Assembly (NCBI GenBank): GCA_001599755.1
Contig: BCHX01000001.1
Location: 5,704,001-5,768,000, forward strand
DNA from: Gliomastix tumulicola
Lineage: Eukaryota > Ascomycota > Sordariomycetes > Hypocreales > Bionectriaceae
Direction: 5' to 3'
DNA: 64,000 nt
The position numbers and the translations under genes are program-made. The notes under the pieces were generated by a model that saw only the letters and a list, made by a program, of their open reading frames with translations, made no database searches and had not been told where the DNA came from. This document shows, piece after piece, positions 13,873 through 23,778 of this stretch (the first letter of the stretch is position 1; each line of letters begins with the position of its first letter).

Positions 13873-14462
13873 TGGAGGTGTGTGCGTCTGTCGGTGCGTC
13901 TGTGCGTCTGTGCGTCTTTGTATTGATATGGATGGGAGGGGCGCGCGCGCCGATAGATCCGAGGAGGTGCCTGTTATTTGTATGCTGGTATATGTGTGGG
14001 TGTGTGGGTGTTTCTCTTTTTCCTTTTCCTTTTCTTTTTCTTTTTCTTTGCTTTGGTCGGTTCAGATCGGTTCAGATCAGCACGGCGTTTGGCCCTCAGG
14101 ATGGAGACTCAAAAGGTCACATGGATAACTAGACGGACTTGGAGCGAGCGGGTGCATAATTGGAAGCACGGAGAGAGGGGTGGTGGTCGTACAATTACAT
14201 AACTAAGATATGCAGTATGACGGGAGACGGGACAGATGACATACATAATCTTCAGCATCATCACCCAATCAGATCATGCATAAAGCGCCGAGTTTGTCTT
14301 GATAAGCATAAGCTCGGGTGGGCGCGAAGCAGATTCCAGTGATGACCCGCGTCGGATCCGATGGTGGAGGGTGGGTGACATTGTGGCAGCTTGAGGAGAC
14401 AGGCAGGAGACGCTTGGGATGCCGAGGATGCGCCCCGTGCGGGGAGACGTGGCAGTCAGTCC

Positions 14463-14484
14463 GGGGGGGGGGGGGGGGGGGGGG
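14463..14484 (+). repeat. Uninterrupted 22-G homopolymer
   Basis: Twenty-two consecutive G followed by AGG, about 190 bp upstream of the acetoacetyl-CoA synthetase start. The exact length may be uncertain because such runs are error-prone in sequencing. Confidence 0.9.
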
Positions 14485-14608
14485 AGGATCGGCATCCCGG
14501 AGACTGGTATTTATACCGAAGATGGTCCAGCTCTCCGTGGTCCACGAGCTTCCGTGATTTAAGAGCGTCACTGTTCCCTGGCAGCGGGGAGCAAAAGGCA
14601 CGTGTATA

Positions 14609-14630
14609 GTGAGTGAGTGAGTGAGTGAGT
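14609..14630 (+). repeat. GTGA tetranucleotide tandem in the 5' leader
   Basis: About five and a half GTGA units just upstream of the acetoacetyl-CoA synthetase ATG at 14677. The same unit recurs inside the gene's intron at 16113-16143. Confidence 0.9.
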
Positions 14631-14676
14631 CTAGTTGTATGCTACTACGACTACTGTAACTGTATTCAGGCTCAAG

Positions 14677-16948
14677 ATGGATGTCGACGCCGTGCCCAGG
14701 AAGCTCTGGGAGCACCCGGACCCCAAGAGCACGGCCATGTGGCGGTTCATGGAGGCGGCCAACGAGCGGTACGGCCTACGCCTGGGCAACTTCCAGGAGC
14801 TGTACGACTGGTCGTGCCGGGAGCGGGTGCAGTTCTACGGGCAGCTGTGGGAGTGGCAGAGCTGCATCTACGAGGGGTCGTTCGCGCGGGTCGTCGACGA
14901 GGCGGCGCCCATCGACTCGCTGCCGCGGTGGTTCGAGGGCGTGCGGCTGAACATGACGGAGAACATGCTCTGGACGCGCGGGGAGCCGTCGAAGCCGTGG
15001 CTGCGGGGCACGAGGCACAAGGAGGACGACAAGGTGGCGGTGACGGAGGTCCGCGAGGGGGGTCGCGAGGTGCGCCACGTGACCTGGCGGGAGCTGCGGC
15101 AGCGCGCGGGGGATCTGGCCGGTGCGCTGAAGGCGCGGGGCGTACGGAAGGGCGACCGCGTCGTCATGGTCGGCGGGCACTCGTCGGCGACGCTCGTGGT
15201 GCTGCTCGCGAGCATGTGGCTCGGCGCGCTCTTCAGCAGCTCGTCGACGGACATGGGCGTCGGCGGGCTGCTGCAGCGGACGGTGCAGATCGAGCCGCGC
15301 TTCGTCTTCTTCGACGACGGCGCGCTGTACAACGGCAAGGTGACGGACCTGCGCGGCAAGATCCGCGGCGTCATGGACGGGCTGGTGAGGGACTGCCGGC
15401 ACTTCGAGAGCATGGTCATCGTGCAGCGCTTCGACGCGCCGTACGACACGTCCGACATTCCCCGGACGGAGCGTCTCGAGGCCTTCCTCCGACCTACTCA
15501 GGCATCCTCCTCCTCCTCCTCCCCGCCAGCCATCGAACGCATCGGCTTCCAGGATCCCACCATCATCTACTACTCCTCCGGCACGACGGGCACGCCCAAG
15601 GCCATCGTCCACGGCGTCGGCCCGCTGATGCTCAACTTCTGGAAGGAGTACGTCCTGCACCGCGAGCAGGGGCCCGACGACGTCGCCCTGCAGTACACGA
15701 CGACGGGCTGGATCATGTACCTCGCCAGCATCACGCACCTGATCCTCGGCGGCCGCGCCGTCTTCTACGACGGCTCGCCGCTCATGCCCGACCGGCGCGT
15801 CCTGCTGCGCGTGGCGGCGGACCAGGGCGTGACGAACCTGGGCATCAGCCCGCGGTGGATGGGCGAGCTGCTCAAGGGCGGCGTCGTGCCGCGGGACGAG
15901 TTTGACCTGTCGAGGCTGAGGGTCGTCGTCAGCACGGGCATGGTGCTGTCCGACCAGCTGTTTGAGTGGTTCTACGATGTTGGGTTTCCGAGGCGTGTGC
16001 ATCTGGCCAACATCTCGGGCGGTACGGACATTGTGAGTCTTTGCCTTCCCCCGTTCCCCCTTTTCTCCGGTCTCTGAGTCTTCACACCCCTTTCCCCTTT
16101 CTTCCAGTCTCTGTGAGTGAGTGAGTGAGTGAGTGAGTGAGTGTCGTGCTGATGGTCCCCAGGCTGGCTGCTTCGTCGCCGACAACCCCATCACGCCCGT
16201 CTACGTCGGAGGCATGCAAGGCGGCAGTCTCGGCGTCCCCATCGCCGTCTACGACCACGATCTCCCCGACGGCAGCAGAGGCAAGCCGCTCCCTCCAGGA
16301 ACGCCCGGCGACCTCGTCGCGCCCGCGGCCTTCCCCAACACGCCCGTCTTCCTCTGGAACGACGGCGACTCGGCGGCACCGGGACCAAAATACCGCGCCG
16401 CCTACTTCAGCCGCTTCGAGCACGCCTGGTCCCAGGGCGACTTCTGCGCGGTGCACCCCAGGACGGGCGGCGTCCACCTCCTCGGCCGGTCCGACGGCGT
16501 GCTCAACCCGAGCGGCGTGCGCTTCGGCAGCGCGGACATCTATGCCGTCGTCGAGCGGCACTTTGCCGCCGAGGTGCGCGAGAGCATCTGCGTCGGGCAG
16601 CGCCGGGAACGCGACCTCGACGAGCGCGTCTTCCTCTTCCTGCTGATGAGAGAGGAGAAGCAGCAGCAGCAGCAGCAGCAGCAGCACAGGCTGGACGCCG
16701 ATCTGGTCCGCCGCATACGCGAGGCCATCGCGCGCGAGCTCACGAAGCGGCACGTGCCCAGGTACATCTTCGAGGTGCCCGAGATCCCGACGACGGTCAA
16801 CGGGAAGAAGGTCGAGCTGCCGGTGAAGCACATCATCTCGGGGCGGAACATCAAGGCCAGCGGCACGCTGCTGAACCCGGCGAGCCTCGAGTTCTTCTAC
16901 CGCTTCCAGGAGGTGGAGAAGCTGAGCGAGCCGCAGGCTAAGCTGTGA
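14677..16948 (+). CDS. Acetoacetyl-CoA synthetase (ANL superfamily)
   Basis: Two exons, 14677-16032 and 16163-16948, encode 713 aa, the usual length. The enzyme activates acetoacetate to its acyl-AMP and then to acetoacetyl-CoA, in the cytosol. Visible motifs are the phosphate loop YSSGTTGTPK near residue 300, TTTGWIMY, NISGGTDI right at the splice junction, GRSDGVLNPSGVRFG, and the C-terminal GKKVELPVKH carrying the expected adenylation lysine near 667. The N-terminal segment LWEHPDP...WSCRERVQFYGQLWEW is the family's ACAS-type cap. Oddities: an eight-Gln tract from CAG repeats (16661-16684, residues about 619-626) lies in the mobile C-terminal domain. An alternative upstream in-frame ATG at 14635 would add 14 unconserved residues. 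Acetyl- or propionyl-CoA synthetase is less likely given the motif spellings. Confidence 0.93.
16113..16143 (+). repeat. GTGA tandem inside the acetoacetyl-CoA synthetase intron
   Basis: About seven and a half GTGA units within the intron at 16033-16162. Each pair of units creates a GTGAGT string identical to the true donor of this intron (GTGAGT at 16033). Confidence 0.9.
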
Positions 16949-17085
16949 AGAATTGGGGGTACAGAATGAATGCGAGGGGCTATTTAGATAAGTAGATGGG
17001 TAGACAGATAGATACATCGGTAAGGTAACTGGTTTTTGTTGTTGTTGTTGTTGTTGTACATGTAAGACACACAATCTTGATTGCT

Positions 17086-17589
17086 TCAGAGCTCCGTCTC
17101 CCTCCCCTTCTTCTTCTCCTCCTTGAAGAAGGCACTGGTCGCCAGATAGACCACCATCCCGCCCACGCTCCCCAGCCCGACGGCCCCGACCAGCGGCCGC
17201 CAGCCGAGATTCCCCCTCGCCGCCGCGACGAGAGGCGCGGCCACCATGCCCGCGTACGTCCAGTCGTCCACGCGCAGCTGGCCCCGGTTCTCCATCAGCC
17301 GCCAGCTCCGGTCCTGCCACTCGATCTCCGTCCTCCCCCACATCCGGCCCGCCGTCGCCAGCGCCGACAGCCCGAGGCCGACGAGGGCGCCCGTCGACGA
17401 GGCGCGCAGCACGCGGGCGGCGAGGAGAGGCCTGGGGGAAGACGATGGGAGGAGGTGGCGGGCTGTCACGATGGCGGTGCCGATGAGGGTGCCTGCTGTG
17501 ACGCCGCGCGTGAGGACGTGCGTGTAGAGGATTGTGTGGCTGAGAGGCTGGTCCTCTGCGTAGGGCGTGTGGGGGAAGTATCGTGACAT
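17086..17589 (-). CDS. Small conserved fungal membrane protein (DUF1757-like)
   Basis: Single exon, 167 aa, starting MSRYFPHTPYAEDQPLSH. Two Gly/Ala-rich hydrophobic stretches can be seen (roughly residues 28-45 and 65-83), with another near the C-terminus (about 135-155) followed by a charged KEEKKKGRE tail. The central segment WQDRSWRLMENRGQLRVDDW is hydrophilic and looks conserved, and I associate it with the DUF1757 family, though I cannot check this. No function is known to me. The gene lies tail-to-tail with acetoacetyl-CoA synthetase, separated by 137 bp containing a GTT repeat (17033-17055). Confidence 0.7.
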   Translation of the reverse strand: MSRYFPHTPYAEDQPLSHTILYTHVLTRGVTAGTLIGTAIVTARHLLPSSSPRPLLAARVLRASSTGALVGLGLSALATAGRMWGRTEIEWQDRSWRLMENRGQLRVDDWTYAGMVAAPLVAAARGNLGWRPLVGAVGLGSVGGMVVYLATSAFFKEEKKKGRETEL

Positions 17590-18338
17590 TGTGTTGTATG
17601 ATGGGCTTGGGATTGACGATGGCGGTACGATTGTAGAGAGTGGTGAGATATGGGTAAGGTTCTAGTAGTACTAGTAGTTGGCTTCGTCTGGTTGAGCCGT
17701 GATATTGGATGGAATTGATGACGAGATGTAGATTGGGCTTCAGACGAGGAAAGAAGCTTGGGCGTAGCTTCCTAATGATAGTGACGACAAAATGGGATTG
17801 GAGATTGGAGATTGGAGATGACGAGGAAGGTGCCCAGGGCGGCGACTGCCCTCTTATACGAATTGAGTTCACGCTGACATCACCTCATTTCACGGTCATT
17901 CTCCAAAAAGCCACCCCAAGCCGAACAATTAATTGCCCTCCCAAATCGATCGCCATCCCGAGCCCGAGTCTCACGGCCCGGACAAGATGCACAAGTCCGC
18001 TACAGTGCGATAATCCGATCCAACCTATTATTTTCCTTCCTGGGGCGGGGGGGATTCAACTGCCCCAGCTGTCATGCAGCTCCCTCGCACTAGAACTCAC
18101 TAATAGACGCGGTAGATCCGAATGCGAAACGATCGCCGTCGTCCTCATTAATAATCCGTGGATATCATTGGTTCGCCGAGATATCACTATGTACGTACGT
18201 AAGTCCTAGGTATTCAACGCCTGCCCAGGACCAGCATTGATTGCCCTGTTGTTATGCGTTTGCCTTTTTTGTCCAGTAATGAATGAATGCAGTGATTGAT
18301 TGAGCCAAAAACGCCTTACGCCACATCATGTGTCCAGA
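17590..18338. other. Intergenic upstream of the DUF1757-like gene and downstream of CDC16
   Basis: No coding signal. A TACTAGTA palindrome lies at 17669-17676 and a thrice repeated GGAGATT near 17797-17818. The TACGTACGTA stretch around 18190 is typical fungal intergenic sequence. Confidence 0.5.
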
Positions 18339-19809
18339 TCAATCCTCGTCAGTCATGTCCATCATGCTCTCCTCATCCAACAGCGACACCCGGCCCCGAC
18401 TGACGGCCGCCCCTTTCCCCTTATCCAACATGCGCTGATGCTGATGCTGATACTCCTTGTTGACCTTGTGCGCGGCGAGCATCTTCTTCTCGCTCAGGTG
18501 GTGCTCGAACATGCCGAGGTCCTCGGCCTCGTCCTCCGCGAGCCCGTCCATCGTCGCCGTCTCCTCCAACGCCTTGTTCAGGAGCTCCGTCGCGATGCTG
18601 TCCTGCGGGTTGATGGCCAAGGCCTCGTGCAGCACCACGACGGCCTCCTCGGGCTTGTCCTGCTCCATGAGGATGAGCCCCTTGGCCGCGAAGACGGCCG
18701 CGTCCTTGCCGCCGAGCCGCAGCACCTCGTCGAACTCGGCCAGCGCGCGGTTGAAGTGCCGCAGCCGCCGGAACGCGTGGGCCAGGTTCGTCCGCGCCGC
18801 GATCCACGCCGACGGCTCGCTGTCGATCTCGTCGGCGATCTTGAGCGCCGCCGCGAAGTAGTGGATCGCCTCCTTGGGCTTGTCCTGGTGGTACTTGACG
18901 ATGCCCATCTCGTTGAGCAGCAAGGGGTCCGTCTTGCACAGGCCGTACGCCGTCTTGAGGAACTCCTCGGCCAGCGCCATGTTGTTGAGCGCGTGGTTCT
19001 GCATCCCCAGGAACACCTGCGGCAGGTGCGTGCCCATGAAGAGCCGCGCCGCCGTCGAGTAGGCCGAGATGGCCTGGTCGTGCTCCCCTTCCTCGGCGAA
19101 CGTGTGCGCGAAGCCTATCCACGCGGGGCCAAAGTGCGCGTCCATCATGCTCGCCTTGCTGAAGTACCGCCGCGCCTCGGCGATCTTGCGGATCGAGAAG
19201 TAGTAGATGCCCACGGCCAGCCACGTGCAGGGCTCCTCCGGGTGGCTGTCGGCCAGGTCGTGCGCCAGCAGGAACAGCATGTTCTTCATCTTAAGCTCGT
19301 AGAGGCAGGCCAGGTGCACCGGGTAGATGCTGAAGTTGTACTTGTCCCGGTCGAGGATCGCGTCCGTGATGGCCAGCGCGTCCTGGTACCGGCACTGCGT
19401 GTACAGCAGGTCCGCCCGCGCCAGCTGCAGGTCCGGGTTCGTCTCGAGCCGGTAGTGCGTCGACAGCGACTCGTACGCCGTCTCGAACGCGTCCGGGTTG
19501 CGGTACTTGGACAGCCGCGTCGTGTACAGCATCCGCGTGAAGTCGGCCGCCTCCTGCGACCCGGACACGTCCCCCGGCACCTGCACCGCGTCGAAGTCGA
19601 GGCTCTCGAGGAACTGCCACTCCTCGTCCGGCGACAGCAGCGAGTTCTTCATCAGCTGCTGGAACGCCTCGAAGCACTGCACGTCGATCCGCACCGCGTC
19701 CTTGTAGCACTCCTTTGCGCGGTCAAAGGCGTTCTGCTTTGCGTAGCAGATGCCTCGCAGGAAGCACATGGCCGCCTCGAACCGCCGGTTCGCCGTCTCC
19801 TCGCTGACC

Positions 19810-19840
<31 letters not shown>

Positions 19841-20313
19841 CCGTGGTATCATCCTCGTCGCCGCGCCGTCGTGCGGGGCCGTGTCGCTGCTGTGTCTTGC
19901 GCTTGTGGCTCACCGTGCCGTTCGAGATGAGGTGTGTCGGGTTGCGCTCCCCCAGGACCGAGAGCGCCTCCTCGAAGCGCGACTGCTTGATGAGGCAGTG
20001 GCCCGCGAGGTACCGGCACGACGGGCTGCGCGTGATGAGGTCCTGCTTCGCGAGAAATGCGTGGGCGCGGGTGTAGTTGCCGGTAGCAAAGTGCACCTGG
20101 GCGAGCCAGAACGCATCATTATCGTCGTCTGTCGGAGCCGGTGTGTGTCAGCACAACGGTGAGGTTGTTTGGGGGTCCAAAAAAGGTATATATATATATA
20201 TCATGTGAGTACGAACTCGTCAATGCCAGCAGCTTGTCTCCTATGAAGATCGCCGACTCGTGCTGCGCCTTGTTCAGGGCATCTTGCCTCCATTCGCGTA
20301 GAAACTTCTCCAT
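18339..20313 (-). CDS. CDC16: Anaphase-promoting complex TPR subunit Cdc16/Apc6 (Cut9-like)
   Basis: Exons 20217-20313 and 18339-20128 give 628 aa, close to fission yeast Cut9. The start MEKFLREWRQDALNK matches the conserved N-terminus; the junction rebuilds LALTNDDNDAFWLAQVHF across a GTTCGT donor, which is weak but phase-correct. The rest is a chain of TPR repeats, e.g. around AWIGFAHTFAEEGEHDQAI and PKEAIHYFAAALKIADEI, followed by an acidic tail ending DEESMMDMTDED. As a TPR subunit it forms part of the arc lamp of the nuclear APC/C ubiquitin ligase that triggers anaphase. A run of about ten Ala encoded by GCC/GCG repeats (19807-19842, residues about 129-139) interrupts a TPR linker. It shares a 613-bp divergent promoter with HIS3. 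Confidence 0.93.
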
Positions 20314-20926
20314 GGTCGAGGCTGACGGTTCTGGCAGCGGCGCATGGACAGCTGGCGCGAGAGCATCGCCGTCGGTTCCCTCCCCGTTAAAAGTGAATAC
20401 GATGCGAAGATCCAAAAACGCGGTAAGGAAAAAAAAATTCGCCCGTGAAGTGAAGGGTTGCTGCTCGTCGCGGGACGTTTCTTGTTGATTCGAGGTTCGC
20501 GAGAAGCACGTGTTGGTTGGCCAGGAAATGCAGCTGAGGCGCCCTGAAGCTTTGGCGGCTGACGCCTGTAAACATGGAGGAACGGGCGCTATGGCCATCG
20601 TCATGGAGGGGCATCGGCTCCACTGGCTGAACCCTTGTGGCAGGGTGACACCAGAAGGCTGACATTAAAAGTACGGTGACTAAGGTGCTGTAGAGCCTCA
20701 TATGCCGTCGCATTTTATCTGTCTCCAATTCTGGCGGGGTACCTTCAACAGGGCCAATCGCCTGCGTTCCAATTCCGATATAGGACCCAGCTTCAATTTA
20801 TTTTCCTCGTAGCAGCTGTCTTGCCTTGACGTAGTTTCCTCAATTGAACGCCCATTCTGTCCGTCAGCGGTCCTTGTTTCTCACCCCGAGATACGAGATA
20901 TCAGAGCCTACCTATCAACCACCGCC
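20314..20926. other. Divergent promoter between CDC16 and HIS3
   Basis: No gene. A TGACTAA near-match to the CPC1/GCN4 element lies at 20677-20683, about 245 bp upstream of HIS3. The frame upstream of CDC16 stays open to 20604 but is not conserved-looking. Confidence 0.5.
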
Positions 20927-21678
20927 ATGAGTTCCCCCCCAACCCGCTGGGCAGCTCTCGCCCGTGACACCAACGAGACCAAGATCCAGCTCGCCCTCAA
21001 CCTCGACGGCGGAGACTTTCCCCCGGACACCGACGCCCGCCTCCTCGAGGGCAAGGACGGTCACGCCTCGCAGGCCAGCAAGTCGCAGACCATCGCCGTC
21101 AACACGGGCATCGGCTTCCTCGACCACATGCTCCACGCCCTGGCCAAGCACGCCGGCTGGAGCTTGGCCATCAACTGCCAGGGCGACCTTCACAGTAAAC
21201 GTCCATCCCTGCCCTTTCGATGAAAAAGCCACCTTTCCAGCTGACCAACCCCAACCCTTTGACAGTCGACGACCACCACACGGCAGAAGACGTCTGCATC
21301 GCCCTCGGCTACGCCTTCTCCACGGCCCTCGGCTCCCCGACGGGTCTCGCCCGCTTCGGCTACGCCTACGCGCCCCTCGACGAGGCCCTCTCCCGCGCCG
21401 TCGTCGACCTCTCGAACCGGCCCTACAGCGTCGTCGACCTGGGCCTCAAGCGCGAGTGGCTCGGCAAGCTGAGCTGCGAGATGGTCCCGCACTGCCTGCA
21501 GAGCTTCGCGCAGGCGGGCCGCATCACGATGCACGTCGACTGCCTGCGGGGCGACAACGACCACCACAGGGCCGAGAGCGCGTTCAAGGCGCTGGCGGTC
21601 GCCGTCAGGATGGCGACGGCGAGGGTGGCCGGGCGCGAGGGCGAGGTGCCAAGTACCAAGGGGACGCTGACGGCTTGA
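20927..21678 (+). CDS. HIS3: Imidazoleglycerol-phosphate dehydratase (histidine biosynthesis)
   Basis: Exons 20927-21194 and 21266-21678 join as CAC-A/TC to GDLHIDDHHTAED, giving 226 aa. The enzyme dehydrates imidazole glycerol phosphate to imidazole acetol phosphate, the sixth step of histidine synthesis. Both manganese-binding repeats are intact: GFLDHMLHALAKHAGW with DDHHTAED near residues 91-98, and FAQAGRITMHVDCLRGDNDHHRAESAFKALA near the C-terminus. The start is the only Met before the conserved RDTNETKIQLALNLDG. It is divergent from CDC16 and convergent with the arginine gene next door. Confidence 0.97.
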
Positions 21679-21764
21679 AGAGGGGGGCAAGGTTGTTGGG
21701 GTTTTGTTGGGAGTTTTTGGATATACAAAAAAAAGGTAGGTCAGGGATTCATACAGATATAGAC

Positions 21765-21790
21765 GATTGGATTGGATTGGATTGGATTGG
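21765..21790 (+). repeat. GATTG pentanucleotide tandem (five units)
   Basis: Five perfect GATTG units in the 243-bp convergent gap between HIS3 and the ornithine acetyltransferase gene. Confidence 0.9.
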
Positions 21791-21921
21791 AGAAACAACC
21801 AAAAAGGCTTCACGTAGGAGTCTAGTACGGCAAAAGATAGATGATGACAATGATATTAAGTCATATGAGACTGTCACCCTTCTCGCTCGCTGTAATAAAT
21901 TACACATCCCCATCCATCACG

Positions 21922-23336
21922 TCACGTCCGGTAGTCGCCGTTAATCGTCACATAGTCATGACTAAAGTCACACGTCCAGTGCGTCGTGCTCTTATCCCCC
22001 GTCCCCAACCTGACCACAATCTCCAGATCCTCATGCTCCAGGATCTCGCTCGCCCGCTCCTCGTCGACCTGCTCCGGCTCGCCATTGACCAGCAGCCGCA
22101 GCTCGGGCGACCCGTCGGACGGCACAAAGGACACGTTGGTCCGCTCGGGTACGATCTCGGGCACGTCGTTGACGGGCTGGCCGGGCGGTGAGATGAGCGC
22201 GTACCCGGCAGCGCAGAGGATGCGGCCCCAGTTGGCGTCCTTGCCGTAGAGGGCCGTCTTGACGAGCGGCGAGCGCGCGATGGAGCGTGCGATCTCGCGG
22301 GCCGCCTCCTCGGTCGCGGCGTCGACGACGCGGATCGTGACGAACTTGGTCGCGCCCTCGCCGTCGCGGACGATGAGCTTGGACAGGTCGGCCGAGAAGT
22401 CGGTGAGGAGCGCCTGGAAGGCGGCGTAGTCGGCCGACGACGACGAGGCGACCTCGGTGCCGCCCGCCGCGCCGTTGGCCAGCAGCGCGACGGTGTCGTT
22501 GGTCGAGGCGTCGCCGTCGATGGTGATGGCGTTGAACGAGCGGTCGACGGCGTGCTTGAGGACGCCGGGCATGACGCCGGGCGCGATGGGCGCGTCCGTG
22601 GCGAGGACGGTGAGCAGGGTGGCCATGTTGGGCGCGATCATGCCGGCGCCCTTGGTCATGCCCGCGATGCGGTACTCGACGCCGGGCGACGACGGCAGCG
22701 AGAACGTGCGGGACATGAGCTTGGGGAAGGTATCGGTGGTGCAGATGGCCTTGGCGCAGTTGAGCCAGTGCTTGTGCGAGTCCCCGGCCTGGTGGTACGC
22801 TACGGGGATGTGGTCCACGATCTTCTGAATAGGAAGCCTACGCCAAGTTAGCAACGGCACCCAACCAAGACAAGATATGATCAAAAATAGCCAATTGGCA
22901 TCCCTCACCTCTGCCCAATGACACCCGTGCTCATCACCAGCGTCGAATCATCACTCCCAACCCTCTGATCCGTCGTCTTGGCCATCCGCGCCGCGTCCTC
23001 CAGCCCACCAGCGCCGGTCACGGCGTTGGCGCACCCAGAGTTGATCACCACGCTCCTCAAGCCCGCATTGGCCCTCGTCTGCAGGATCTTGCGCGAGAAC
23101 GTCACGGGCGCCGCCTGGAACTTGTTCTTGGTGAAGACGCCCGCCGCGGCGCACGGCCGGTCCGACGTGATGATGGCGAGGTCGGGCTTGCTCGTGTTGC
23201 CCGGCTTGACGCCGACGAAGACGCCCGAGGCCGCGAAGCCCAGGGGATACGTGCCCGAGGTCGGCACGTGCTTCAGCTTGGCCGGCGGGATGGCGCCGCC
23301 GAGGGAGGCTGCGTAGCAGGCCCGGGTGACCTTCAT
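21922..23336 (-). CDS. ARG7: Mitochondrial ornithine acetyltransferase / glutamate N-acetyltransferase (ArgJ)
   Basis: Exons 22909-23336 and 21922-22837 join as GGGCAGAG/GCTTCCT to give GVIGQRLPIQKI, 447 aa. ArgJ transfers the acetyl group from N-acetylornithine to glutamate, recycling it in the mitochondrial arginine pathway. The precursor self-cleaves before a Thr nucleophile; the motif KGAGMIAPNMATLL puts it near Thr216, so alpha and beta chains of similar size are expected. Other family signatures are INSGCANAVTG, ITIDGDASTNDT and the C-terminal YVTINGDYRT. The N-terminus MKVTRACYAASLGG is basic and lacks acids, fitting a short mitochondrial presequence. A perfect TGACTCA lies about 140 bp upstream (23473-23479), suggesting cross-pathway amino-acid control. 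Confidence 0.96.
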
Positions 23337-23778
23337 GGCTGCTCAATTGGGTTTGACAGTCAATGAATGAATGGATGGGATGTACTTGAAGCTGGGACGA
23401 TGTCGGCGGTCAAGCTTGTCGTGGGATTTTATTTTTGTCTGCCGTCCCTCGTTATCGATTAGCAGGGATATGTGACTCAATGATAAGGCGCCCAGTTTTA
23501 GCTTCCAACACATTTCAGTCCTCAGTGTCGCCAACGGGAGGCTAAAATGCCTGCTGGAGAGGTCATGAAGTATTCACAATTGTATCATATTTTGTCAATT
23601 GACCAGTAATATTTCCTTTTACCGTGCTTTGGTGTCTCTCATCCATTGCAATGTTGAATACAGTAGCTTTCTCCTTCTTTTTGTCACCTTCCGGTAGAAT
23701 CCGCACACTTGCCGGTGCTCATTTTGAATTTCACACGCTCACCTCCCAAACAGGTAATATGTCTCGTTTCCTCCTAGT
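23337..23778. other. Promoter of the arginine gene and 3' region of SER1
   Basis: No coding signal. It carries the TGACTCA element; the remainder is AT-rich, especially 23570-23640. Confidence 0.6.
23473..23479 (+). promoter_or_regulatory. CPC1/GCN4-type element TGACTCA
   Basis: A perfect palindromic TGACTCA 137 bp upstream of the ornithine acetyltransferase start. Gcn4/CPC1 bZIP factors bind this core in fungal amino-acid genes. Placement is right for a functional site; occupancy is inferred. Confidence 0.6.

Larger units (their letters stand above)
13873..14676. other. Intergenic between TRA1 and acetoacetyl-CoA synthetase
   Basis: No gene is seen. The stretch is packed with simple sequence. 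A GTGCGTCT 8-mer recurs four times at about 13882-13917, directly after the TRA1 stop. A C/T tract of CTTTT units lies at 14011-14054, a 22-G run at 14463-14484, and a GTGA tandem at 14609-14630 close to the next start codon. Confidence 0.6.

Noticed and set aside
14776..16194. Long antisense and shifted-frame open frames over acetoacetyl-CoA synthetase (472 and 426 codons)
   Set aside because: GC-rich third positions; Arg/Ala/Gly-rich translations with no domain, against a complete adenylate-forming enzyme in the true frame.
16082..17872. Minus-strand open frame of 596 codons spanning the acetoacetyl-CoA synthetase end and the DUF1757-like gene
   Set aside because: It crosses two well-supported genes and several simple repeats; the composition is random.
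18300..20162. Open frame of 620 codons on the plus strand
   Set aside because: Exact antisense of CDC16, whose TPR protein is unmistakable. High GC removes stops from the opposite strand.
20677..20683. TGACTAA sites near HIS3 and SER1 as CPC1 elements
   Set aside because: One mismatch from the core, and the same heptamer also occurs inside the ArgJ coding region and the GCD2 intron, so it is not informative alone.
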